Shown here piece after piece: positions 56,780-64,000 of a DNA stretch of 64,000 bases. The notes beneath the pieces are model-generated. The model was not told the DNA's origin, ran no database searches, and saw only the letters and a list, made by a program, of their open reading frames with translations. Positions within the stretch are counted from its first letter, which is position 1, and every line of letters starts with the position of its first letter. The stretch is from Magnetococcales bacterium WMHbin3 (GTDB taxonomy: Bacteria; Pseudomonadota; Magnetococcia; Magnetococcales; Magnetaquicoccaceae), in NCBI GenBank assembly GCA_002753185.1, contig PDZX01000014.1:16908-80907 (forward strand). Direction: 5' to 3'. The translations under genes and the position numbers were made by a program.

Positions 56780-57892
56780 ATGAAAACCACCCTCGCTTCG
56801 AAACTGCTGTTCGCCCTGATGGGCCTGGCGCCGACCCTGCTGTTCGGCGTTCCGACCGCCGAGGCGGCGCGCCTCAAGGACGTGGTGGACATCGAGGGGG
56901 TGCGGGACAACCCGTTGACTGGCTTCGGCCTGGTGGTGGGTCTCAACGGCACCGGGGATTCGGCGGCCGCCTTCACCAACCAGTCCCTCAAGATGATGCT
57001 GGAACGGATGGGCATCTCGGCGGAACAGGGGATCAAGGTCAAGAACGTCGCCTCGGTGATGGTCACTGCCACCTTGCCGCCGTTCGCCCGCCAGGGGGGC
57101 CGGCTGGATGTCACCCTCTCCTCGCTGGGGGATGCCAAGAGCCTGGTGGGCGGCACCCTGATCCTCACCCCGCTCAAGGGGGCGGATGGCCGCATCTACG
57201 CCGTGGCCCAAGGCCCCCTGACCGTGGGCGGTTTCTCTGCCGGCGGGGCCGGGGCCTCGCAACAGAAGAACCACCCCACCGTCGGACGCATCGCCGGCGG
57301 GGCCACGGTGGAAAAGGAGGTCGAATACGACCTCAATCGCGAACACCGGGTGCAACTGGCCCTGCGCAATCCCGATTTCACCACCGCCAGCCGCATCGTG
57401 CAGTCGGTGAACGATGTCTTCGGCAAACCCGTGGCGGCCGCCAGGGACTCCGGGACCATCGACCTGCTCATCCCGCCGGATTACCATGGCAAGGTGGTGT
57501 CGTTCATGACCCGCCTGGAAGGGGTGGAGGTGGATCCCGATCAGCGCGCCCGCATCGTGGTCAACGAACGAACCGGCACCATCGTCATGGGCGAGAACGT
57601 GCGGGTCTCCACCGTGGCCCTGGCCCACGGCAACCTGAGCATCAAGATCAAGTCCGATCCCAAGGTGAGCCAGCCCAACCCCATGAGCCGCGGCGAAACC
57701 GTCGTCACCCCCAATACCGCAGTGGATGTCAAGGAACAGGACGCCAAGGTCATCGAGATGCAGGAGGGGATTACCCTGGGCGATCTGGTGCGGGGCCTCA
57801 ATGGCGTGGGCGTCACCCCCCGCGACCTGATCGCGATCCTGCAAACCATCAAATCCGCCGGCGCCCTGCAGGCCGATCTGGAGATCCAATGA
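56780..57892 (+). CDS. flgI: Flagellar P-ring protein FlgI
   Basis: A 370-residue periplasmic protein with a signal peptide (residues ~1-30, ending AEA). It has RLKDVVDIEGVRDNPLTGFGLVVGLNGTGD, SSLGDAKSLVGGTL and RIVVNERTGTIVMGENVR. The start is ATG 56780, 5 bp after the flgH stop. It forms the ring around the rod in the peptidoglycan layer, helped by FlgA. Confidence 0.96.
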   Translation: MKTTLASKLLFALMGLAPTLLFGVPTAEAARLKDVVDIEGVRDNPLTGFGLVVGLNGTGDSAAAFTNQSLKMMLERMGISAEQGIKVKNVASVMVTATLPPFARQGGRLDVTLSSLGDAKSLVGGTLILTPLKGADGRIYAVAQGPLTVGGFSAGGAGASQQKNHPTVGRIAGGATVEKEVEYDLNREHRVQLALRNPDFTTASRIVQSVNDVFGKPVAAARDSGTIDLLIPPDYHGKVVSFMTRLEGVEVDPDQRARIVVNERTGTIVMGENVRVSTVALAHGNLSIKIKSDPKVSQPNPMSRGETVVTPNTAVDVKEQDAKVIEMQEGITLGDLVRGLNGVGVTPRDLIAILQTIKSAGALQADLEIQ

Positions 57893-58395
57893 GCAGCGTC
57901 ACGCCACTCCCGCCAGCCGCTCCGCAACCCCTCAAGAAGGCGGATGCCCCCCCGGCGATCTCCCCTTCGGACCTCAAACGCCTGAACGAGGCCACCGCCG
58001 ATTTTGAGGCCCTGTTCTTGCAACAGTTGTTCAAGTCGATGCGCAATACCGTGCCGACCGATCCCAATGGCGGACTCTTCGCCAAGGGACCGGGCGAAAA
58101 GCTCTTCCAGGAGATGCTCGACGGGGAGCACGCCAAAAACTTCAGCCGGGGCCGCAACGGACTGGGGTTGAAGGAGGCCATCTTCAAGCAGACCGTGGCC
58201 AAACAGCTCGCCATGCAGGGCGTGGATGTGAAAAAAGCGGTCAATCGGTTGTACGGGAGTGAAAATCCCTCAAATGTCATCCCGCAATCGCCGATAGGTA
58301 AGGAAACGGCGGTCGGGTACGATGCGGCGGGTGCAATGGACGCGAAGAGCGAGCGACCTAAGCCGGCGGGTCCGGAAATTTTCAAGGAGCCGTGA
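57889..58395 (+). CDS. flgJ: FlgJ rod-binding domain protein (no muramidase domain)
   Basis: A 168-residue protein whose core (~30-120) is the FlgJ N-terminal rod-binding domain: ADFEALFLQQLFKSMRNT and GRNGLGLKEAIFKQ. The C-terminal glucosaminidase domain of gamma-proteobacterial FlgJ is absent, so another enzyme must open the wall. The start overlaps the flgI stop (ATGA). Its tail is low-complexity. Confidence 0.88.
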   Translation: MSSVTPLPPAAPQPLKKADAPPAISPSDLKRLNEATADFEALFLQQLFKSMRNTVPTDPNGGLFAKGPGEKLFQEMLDGEHAKNFSRGRNGLGLKEAIFKQTVAKQLAMQGVDVKKAVNRLYGSENPSNVIPQSPIGKETAVGYDAAGAMDAKSERPKPAGPEIFKEP

Positions 58396-58413
58396 GATAC
58401 GGATCGAGGAACA

Positions 58414-58728
58414 ATGTACATGGTTACCAGAATCAAGAGCGTCAACGTCGGCCAACTGGGCCGTATTTCCCGCAAGCGGGTGGGGGGCAAGGCGGGGGGA
58501 ACCTCCGGCGGGGGTGCGGCCAGCCGGGCGGACGATGCCGTCTTTTCCCCCGGAGCGCGTACCCTTGGCCTGGCGGACGAGGCCATCAACGGGGCGCCGG
58601 AGATCCGCATGGAACTCGTGGAACCCATTCGCGAGGCCCTGGCCGGCGGGCGCTATCAGGTCTCCAGCCTGGATGTGGCGGACAAGATCCTGCGTCAGGT
58701 CCTGATGGAACGGAAACGGTCGTTTTAG
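58414..58728 (+). CDS. flgM: Anti-sigma-28 factor FlgM
   Basis: A 104-residue protein. The N-terminal half is disordered, Gly/Ala-rich. The C-terminal ~40 residues contain the sigma-28-binding helices (IREALAGGRYQVSSLDVADKIL). It holds FliA inactive until the hook is complete, then is exported. It sits 18 bp after flgJ and 33 bp before flgN. Confidence 0.85.
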   Translation: MYMVTRIKSVNVGQLGRISRKRVGGKAGGTSGGGAASRADDAVFSPGARTLGLADEAINGAPEIRMELVEPIREALAGGRYQVSSLDVADKILRQVLMERKRSF

Positions 58729-58761
58729 ACCTCGGCACGGTGAATCCCGTTAGGAGCGCGC

Positions 58762-59277
58762 ATGACCGCACCTCTCTTCGACGCCGCCGCAGAAACGCAA
58801 CGCCTCAAGTTGCACCTGGAACCGCTGATCGGCTGTTTCGAGCGGCTCAAGCAGTTGCTGGAACGGGAGCGCCAGGCCCTCAACGCCCGCAATCCCGCCG
58901 ACCTGGAGGAGGCCGCGCGACAGATCGACGTTCTTGTGAACGAGATCAAGCAACTGGATGGCGCGCGTCAGGCCCAGTGCCTGCGCATGGGGCGGGAACT
59001 GGGCGTGGGCGAGCAGGCGATGAACCTTCAGGATCTGGATCGCGTCCTGGGTGGCGAGACCGGCCTTCTGGCATACCGTCAGCGTCTGCGGGCGGCCATC
59101 GAGGCGGCGGAGCAGGCCAATCGGGAGAATCAGGCGATCTTCCGTGGCGTGCTGGTGGCCACCGAGGCGATGTTGCGGGTGCTCAAGGCGGGCGCTCCGG
59201 GACAGACCGCCTCCTATGACCGCCGGGGATACCGGCAGGCGGGACCGAGTTATCACTTTTTATCTAAGCAGTTTTAA
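58762..59277 (+). CDS. flgN: Flagellar export chaperone FlgN
   Basis: A 171-residue helical protein of the FlgN family, chaperone for the hook-filament proteins FlgK and FlgL. A continuous coiled coil spans residues ~15-150, with the C-terminal RRGYRQAGPSYHFL-like tail. Position after flgM supports the call; sequence conservation in the family is low. Confidence 0.8.
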   Translation: MTAPLFDAAAETQRLKLHLEPLIGCFERLKQLLERERQALNARNPADLEEAARQIDVLVNEIKQLDGARQAQCLRMGRELGVGEQAMNLQDLDRVLGGETGLLAYRQRLRAAIEAAEQANRENQAIFRGVLVATEAMLRVLKAGAPGQTASYDRRGYRQAGPSYHFLSKQF

Positions 59278-59319
59278 TGCACCCTGGGAACCAAGTCATC
59301 CTAAGGAGGGGAGAATGAG

Positions 59320-59553
59320 ATGTTGATCCTGACGCGCAGAATTGGGGAAAGCCTGAACATCGGCGACGAGATCAAAATCACCCTGTTGGGGATCAAGGGC
59401 AATCAGGTGCGCATCGGCATCGACGCCCCCCGCGACGTCGAGGTCCATCGCGAGGAGATCTACGACAAGATCAAACGCGAAACCCGCAAGGCCAACACCA
59501 AGATGTCCGATGACGTCCTGGATGTGGCATCCCGCATTCTTTCGCGGACCTGA
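59320..59553 (+). CDS. csrA: Carbon storage regulator CsrA
   Basis: A 77-residue RNA-binding translational regulator. It begins [12 protein letters not shown] and has [20 protein letters not shown] with the C-terminal helix. The ribosome binding site AAGGAGGGGAG contains GGA motifs, so CsrA may repress its own translation. Co-location with flagellar genes fits control of motility and envelope traits. Confidence 0.95.
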   Translation: MLILTRRIGESLNIGDEIKITLLGIKGNQVRIGIDAPRDVEVHREEIYDKIKRETRKANTKMSDDVLDVASRILSRT

Positions 59554-59652
59554 CCGCCTCTTTGTCGCGGTCGCTCCTTGGCAAATTCCGCCCGGTGGTG
59601 TAATTAAAGGGGCAGCGCACTCCCGCGCGGCCATCGCCATCGGATACGGATC

Positions 59653-60184
59653 ATGAGCCAACCCACTTCCGAGCATCGGGAGGAGAACACCCCCATGGTG
59701 GATCTCTCCCAGCCCCATGATCGACTGATAAAACACCTGCTTTCCCATCCGGAGACGGCGGACGCCTTCTTTCGCGAACGGCTGCCCGAGCCGGTCGTGG
59801 CGCGTCTGACGCTGCCCTGCGCGGTGCCCCGGAACTTCTGGCGCCGGTCTTGATCTATCTGATGGCCACGTTTGCGTTCATGCGTCACGAAACTGTGCAT
59901 AAGATCGTCATGCGGGTCAAACCTGGGGAGGAAACGGAAATGATGTCGATTTATGCACGGGAATTGATTGCCAAGGGGTGGGCGGAAGGCGAGGTGTCCG
60001 GCGAGCGGAAACGAGCGATTTACATGCTGCTCGGCTGATACAGCGTAAATTCGGCGTAGATGCCGCCGAAGTGCGCGGCCGGGTGGAGGCGGCCGATCTG
60101 GATACCCTGGATCTTTGGGCGGACCGGATCCTGGATGCCGGAACCCTGGATGAGGTGTTTGGCGAGCAGGCGCTGGCTTCGTAG
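59653..60184 (+). pseudogene. Decayed Rpn-family nuclease gene
   Basis: Three frames carry pieces of the same Rpn protein. The N-terminus (SQPHDRLIKHLLSHPETA) runs to about 59815, then the reading jumps to the late region (LIYLMATFAFMRHETVH, 59850 on). A second frameshift near 60026 leads to the DUF4351-like end (LIQRKFGVDAAEVRGRV). About 170 central residues, including the nuclease core, are deleted. The intact copy at 48932-49894 shows what was lost. Confidence 0.9.
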
Positions 60185-60240
60185 CGCGGGATGGTGTTGG
60201 CGGTAGGGACAAGTCATCAACAATGATGGAGGAGACAAGG

Positions 60241-60867
60241 ATGAAAAAGAGGTTGGTTGGTCCTGTGGTGGTCGCGATGTTGGCGTTGATGTCCGGAACG
60301 GTGGGCGCGGCGGAAGATCCGGGTGGACAGCCTCCTCCCGTGCCGGTCAATCCCGACGCAGGCGGGCAGGGCAGGGGGCCGGGTCCCGGCATGATGGGCG
60401 GTCCTGGCATGATGGGCGGTCCCGGCATGATGGGCGGTCCCGGCATGATGGGCGGTCCCGGCATGATGGGCGGTCCCGGCATGATGGGCGGTCCCGGCAT
60501 GATGGGTGGGCGGCCCCCCGGTCCCATGGGGGGTGGCTATGGGGATCCGGCGGAAATGACGCGGCAACGTTTGGGCATGCTCAAGCAGCAATTGGCCATC
60601 AAACCGGAGCAGGAGGAGTCCTGGACGGCCTATGCCAACGCACTGAACGAGCAGATGAGCGGCAAGGCCGGTATGCACAATGAGATGAACGCCAATATGC
60701 CACCCAAGGACCCCATGGAGATGGAAGCGCGTCGCATCGAAGCGATGGAACGGATGCTGGCCCAAAAGAAGGCCGTGTTCGAGGCTTACAAGAGTCTGAT
60801 GGCGAAACTCGACGATCGTCAGAAGGCGCTCCTGGGTCCCGCGCAAGTTGCCCCGTGCAATCATTGA
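60241..60867 (+). CDS. Spy/CpxP-like periplasmic protein with Met-Gly repeats
   Basis: A 208-residue exported protein. Residues 1-24 are a signal peptide ending GAA. A low-complexity region (~48-90) carries seven GPGMMG units, rich in Met. Residues ~105-200 form the helical Spy/CpxP-like LTxxQ-type part ([16 protein letters not shown] and LDDRQKALL). It is followed by a copper ATPase gene starting 10 bp after its stop, so a copper-binding or periplasmic chaperone role for the Met-rich part is a reasonable inference. The start is ATG 60241 behind GGAGGAG. Confidence 0.8.
   Translation: MKKRLVGPVVVAMLALMSGTVGAAEDPGGQPPPVPVNPDAGGQGRGPGPGMMGGPGMMGGPGMMGGPGMMGGPGMMGGPGMMGGPGMMGGRPPGPMGGGYGDPAEMTRQRLGMLKQQLAIKPEQEESWTAYANALNEQMSGKAGMHNEMNANMPPKDPMEMEARRIEAMERMLAQKKAVFEAYKSLMAKLDDRQKALLGPAQVAPCNH
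60382..60507. repeat. 18-bp tandem repeat, seven copies (GPGMMG)
   Basis: Seven nearly perfect copies of ggtcccggcatgatgggc encode GPGMMG. Units differ at only a few silent bases, so copy number may vary by slippage. Confidence 0.92.
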
Positions 60868-60877
60868 GCGCGATCGC

Positions 60878-63283
60878 ATGGTGACCTTTCCCGTCGGGGG
60901 CATGTCGTGCGCATCCTGCGCGGGCAGGGTGGAGCGCGCCTTGTCTGCAGTCGGCGGGGTGGGGAAGGTCGCGGTGAACCTGGCCACGGCCCAGGCCACG
61001 GTGACCGGCGACGCCAGGCTGGAGGCCCTGTTCGCCGCCGTGCGCGGGATCGGCTTTCATGTGCCGGTGGTGAGCGAAACCTTCGTGATCGGAGGACTTT
61101 CCTGTGCCTCCTGCGCGGTTAAGGCGGAAAAGGCGCTCTCCGGTCTGGCTGGCGTCTCCCGCGCGCGGGTCAACCTCGCCGCGCGGGAGGCGCTGGTGGA
61201 GTACGTCCCGGATGTGGTGACCCTCGATCAACTGGAGCGGACGGTCGCCGGGGTGGGATTCACCCTGACCCGTCCGCGCGAAGACGAACAACCCCTGGAT
61301 CTGGCCGAGGAGGAGCGGCTGCGGGAGTACGCGGCGCTGCGTTGGCGTTTGGTTCTGGGTGCGGTGCTGGTTGTGGCCGACATGCTGGTCATGCATCTGG
61401 TGCATGACGTCTCCTGGAATCGGTGGCTGCAATTTCTGCTGATCACGCCGGTGCAGTTGTGGATCGGCTGGCCGTTTCATCGTGGCGCCTGGATGGCGGC
61501 CCGGCATGGCGGGGCCAACATGCACACCCTGGTGACGGTGGGGACTTTTTCCGCTTATCTTTTTTCCCTGCTTGTCCTTCTGGCGCCCGGTCTGTTCGAT
61601 GCGCGCGGCATGGCGGCGGAGGTCTATTTCGAGACCGCCGGTACGATCATCGTGCTGATTCTGTTGGGGCGGTTTCTGGAGATCCGCGCCAAGGGGAAGA
61701 CCTCGCGGGCGATTCGGGCATTGATGGGGCTGGCCCCGCCAACCGCGCGGGTGGTGCGGGACGGACAGGAACAGGAGATCCCCTTGCGCGAGATGCGGGT
61801 GGGGGAGACCTTTCTGGTGCGGCCCGGCGAGAAGATCCCGGTGGACGGCGTGATCGTCAGAGGGCGTGGCGCCATCGACGAATCGATGCTCACCGGCGAA
61901 CCCATGCCCGTGGAACGGGCGCCGGGGGAGGAGGTGACCGGAGGGACCTTGAACCAGACCGGGGCGCTGGTGTGCCGGGCGGTCAAGGTGGGCCGGGACA
62001 CGGCCCTGGCGCGCATCGTGGAGATGGTGCGGCGCGCCCAGGGGGTGAAGCCTCCCATCGCCCGTCTGGCGGACGAAATCGCCGCAGTCTTCGTGCCGGC
62101 GGTGATGGGGATCGCCACCGTGACCTTCGTGGTCTGGTATGCGTTCGGACCGCAACCCTCGTTGACCTATGCGTTGCTGAACTTCGTCTCCGTGCTGATC
62201 ATCGCCTGCCCCTGCGCGCTGGGCCTGGCCACGCCGACCTCGATTCTGGTGGGGACCGGCCAGGGTGCGCGCCATGGGATTCTCATTCGGGGTGGGGATG
62301 CCCTGGAAACAGCCCACAAGATCGATCTGGTGGTCTTCGACAAGACCGGAACCTTGACCGTGGGCAAACCGGTGTTGACGGACTGGGTCGGGGATGAGTC
62401 CGCGCTGAGGTGGATTGCCACAGCCGAGCGGCACTCCGAGCATCCGGTGGCGCAAGCCATTGTCAACGGCGCCCGTGAGCGGGGCATGATCCTTGGCGAG
62501 CCGTCCGGATTCACGGCCTTGCCGGGGCAGGGGGTGCGGGCCACGGTGGAGGGTCGGGAGGTGCTGGTGGGGACGGAACCCTGGATTCGGAGTCTGGGGA
62601 TCGACCCCGGCGCCTGTTTGGAGTCCCTGGAGGCGTTGCGGCGGCAGGGCAAGACCGCCATGTTGGGGGTGGTGGATGGCACGGTGGCGGGCGTCCTGGC
62701 CGTGGCGGATCGCGTCAAGCCGCACAGTGCCCTGGCCGTGTCCCGGTTGCGGGAGATGGGTGTGGAGGTGGTGATGCTCACCGGGGACAACCGAACCGCC
62801 GCCTTGGCCATGGCCGGGCAACTCGCCATTCGGGAGGTGGTTGCCGAGGTCTTGCCGGGCGAAAAGGCGGAGGTGATCCGGCGTCTGCAAGAGAGCGGCA
62901 AGCGCGTGGCGATGGTGGGGGATGGGATCAACGACGCCCCGGCTTTGGCGCGCGCCGATGTGGGAATTGCCATCGGCACCGGAACCGACGTGGCCATGGA
63001 AGCCGCAGACATCACCCTGGTGAGCGGTGATCCGCATGGAGTGGTGACGGCCATCCGGCTTTCCAGGGCGACCATGCGCAACATTCGCCAGAATCTGTTT
63101 TGGGCATTCGCCTATAATGTTCTATTGATTCCCTTGGCCGCCGGGGTTTGGTTTCCCTGGTTCGGCATCCTGTTGTCTCCCATTTTCGCGGCTTTGGCCA
63201 TGAGTCTTTCCAGCGTGACCGTGGTGACCAATGCGCTGCGCCTGGGTGGATTCAGGAGCCTCGATCCCACCGGAATGCCTTGA
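60878..63283 (+). CDS. copA: Copper-exporting P1B-type ATPase CopA
   Basis: An 801-residue heavy-metal pump. Two N-terminal HMA domains carry GMSCASC (C11, C14) and GLSCASC (C76, C79). Further on are the actuator TGEPMPVER, membrane motif CPC (C444-P-C446), phosphorylation loop DKTGT (D488), HP, GDGIND and about eight membrane helices. The CPC motif and HMA pattern point to Cu(I). The start is ATG 60878, close to the first CxxC; an in-frame TTG at 60848 would overlap the upstream gene. The Met-rich gene before it supports a copper-resistance pair. Confidence 0.95.
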   Translation: MVTFPVGGMSCASCAGRVERALSAVGGVGKVAVNLATAQATVTGDARLEALFAAVRGIGFHVPVVSETFVIGGLSCASCAVKAEKALSGLAGVSRARVNLAAREALVEYVPDVVTLDQLERTVAGVGFTLTRPREDEQPLDLAEEERLREYAALRWRLVLGAVLVVADMLVMHLVHDVSWNRWLQFLLITPVQLWIGWPFHRGAWMAARHGGANMHTLVTVGTFSAYLFSLLVLLAPGLFDARGMAAEVYFETAGTIIVLILLGRFLEIRAKGKTSRAIRALMGLAPPTARVVRDGQEQEIPLREMRVGETFLVRPGEKIPVDGVIVRGRGAIDESMLTGEPMPVERAPGEEVTGGTLNQTGALVCRAVKVGRDTALARIVEMVRRAQGVKPPIARLADEIAAVFVPAVMGIATVTFVVWYAFGPQPSLTYALLNFVSVLIIACPCALGLATPTSILVGTGQGARHGILIRGGDALETAHKIDLVVFDKTGTLTVGKPVLTDWVGDESALRWIATAERHSEHPVAQAIVNGARERGMILGEPSGFTALPGQGVRATVEGREVLVGTEPWIRSLGIDPGACLESLEALRRQGKTAMLGVVDGTVAGVLAVADRVKPHSALAVSRLREMGVEVVMLTGDNRTAALAMAGQLAIREVVAEVLPGEKAEVIRRLQESGKRVAMVGDGINDAPALARADVGIAIGTGTDVAMEAADITLVSGDPHGVVTAIRLSRATMRNIRQNLFWAFAYNVLLIPLAAGVWFPWFGILLSPIFAALAMSLSSVTVVTNALRLGGFRSLDPTGMP

Positions 63284-63373
63284 TCATTCCATGCACGTCT
63301 ATAACCTTTGGCGGAATGGTATTGCTTGCCAGGCGGGGTTATACTTTCCAACACTGACAATCTGTCCGAAGAG

Positions 63374-63402
63374 TTGACACGGTGCAGGGGCAATTGTCTG
63401 AA
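63374..63402 (+). promoter_or_regulatory. Possible sigma-70 promoter
   Basis: A perfect TTGACA at 63374-63379 is followed 17 bases later by a poor -10-like TCTGAA. It lies upstream of the last gene, in a 187-bp gap with no other gene visible. The -10 match is too weak for a firm call. Confidence 0.3.
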
Positions 63403-63470
63403 ATTAATGAAAGTTGCATGGCATTTTAATGACATGAAAGACGGTTCTTGAACCTCCGGGGAGACAAACC

Positions 63471-64000
63471 ATGGCCGAAGTGACGCTGGAACATACACCG
63501 ACGGAAGAACAGCAACAGGAAGCCCAGGTATTCGATGATTTGACGGTCTTGAATCAGACCGTCCGTTCCGACAATCCCGAGGTGACGGACGCGGCGGTTT
63601 TCGACATGACGGTCGAAACGGAGGACCAGTCCGACTTGGCCAACTTGCAGCCAGCGAACATCATGACGCAGGCCATGGAAATCGCCGATCCTGGTCATGC
63701 TCCGCCGCAATCCAGTCCCGATGTGGCCCAGGACCCGTTGACGGCGGGTTTGGCTTTGGATCCCGTGACGAATCCGTCGGGCGGGGATGCCCTTCCGGTG
63801 CCGCCCACGGATCTCAATCCTCCGGAATTCGAGCCGATCCAGTTCCCGCGACCGAACGTTGGGCCGGATGAGATCCAGGTGATGGACGATATTGAGCGCC
63901 CGGACCTCAGGGGACCTGATGCGCCGGTCGATGCCGCCACCCCCACCACTCCGACCGCTCCGGTACCCCAACCCGATCCATTGACGCCGACAACACCTCA
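63471..64000 (+). CDS. N-terminus of a large acidic low-complexity protein, 3'-truncated
   Basis: The frame opens at ATG 63471 behind GGGGAGA and has no stop through the end of the window (176 codons). The visible part is acidic, Pro/Thr/Asp-rich, with no signal peptide or membrane helix. Such leaders are found on very long secreted surface proteins exported by type I systems, but no repeat domain is visible here, so that is only a guess. It is probably transcribed from the intergenic region before it. Confidence 0.55.
   Translation, partial: MAEVTLEHTPTEEQQQEAQVFDDLTVLNQTVRSDNPEVTDAAVFDMTVETEDQSDLANLQPANIMTQAMEIADPGHAPPQSSPDVAQDPLTAGLALDPVTNPSGGDALPVPPTDLNPPEFEPIQFPRPNVGPDEIQVMDDIERPDLRGPDAPVDAATPTTPTAPVPQPDPLTPTTP

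Noticed and set aside
60382..60507. Tandem repeats that could be taken for a CRISPR array.
   Set aside because: Units are contiguous, coding and without spacers; they encode GPGMMG.
63311..63330. TGGCGG...TTGC, considered as a second sigma-54 promoter.
   Set aside because: The GG to GC spacing is two bases too long for the consensus.

Overview
The window comes from a GC-rich, flagellated, Gram-negative proteobacterium. It carries both P-ring and L-ring flagellar genes (flgI, flgH), flgM and csrA, acnB, many hybrid histidine kinases and several Rpn-family nuclease genes. The mix of iron uptake, dense signalling and repeated Rpn genes would fit Magnetococcia-like Alphaproteobacteria. That is only an impression: no rRNA or marker comparison was possible.

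Region 1 (1-15548, plus strand) looks like one long operon that begins upstream of the window. Its centre is a MotA-like membrane protein with a very long coiled-coil tail (8881-12885), a MotB/OmpA-like partner (12899-13840) and an EH-signature-like protein (13837-15108). This is the ZorA-ZorB-ZorC order of the Zorya anti-phage system. Here the trio sits behind signalling genes: a hybrid histidine kinase, two paralogous CheY-like regulators that bracket the cluster, a PilZ-like/STAS/STAS protein, a TonB-like transmembrane protein with a degenerate Hpt domain, and a stand-alone double CZB protein. No ZorD or ZorE effector is adjacent. This is the best candidate for an undescribed system in the window.

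Region 2 (15592-23734): feoB with a FeoB-associated Cys-rich peptide, an unexplained ORF, then a FIST sensor, hybrid histidine kinase and REC-GGDEF module whose PAS domains resemble the FixL haem-binding PAS.

Region 3 (23802-38940): mostly housekeeping and envelope genes: DUF971, nagZ, VanZ-like, a molybdopterin oxidoreductase, nth overlapping a large SNF2 helicase, a polytopic membrane protein, and a surface-sugar group (WbqC, SDR dehydratase, GT2, DegT/DnrJ aminotransferase).

Region 4 (39240-53432): a Lys-rich secreted peptide, a rubredoxin-tailed protein, rlmB, cysS, an aspartate aminotransferase, Rpn genes, acnB, a double-FHA protein, a small island with an IS66 remnant, an Rpn gene and a flanking direct repeat, then mazG with two coiled-coil membrane proteins and a glycosyltransferase.

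Region 5 (53568-59553): the flagellar operon flgFGAHIJMN-csrA behind a well-formed sigma-54 promoter. Region 6 (59653-64000): an Rpn pseudogene, a Met-rich Spy-like periplasmic protein followed by a copper P1B ATPase, and the start of a large acidic protein that runs off the end.
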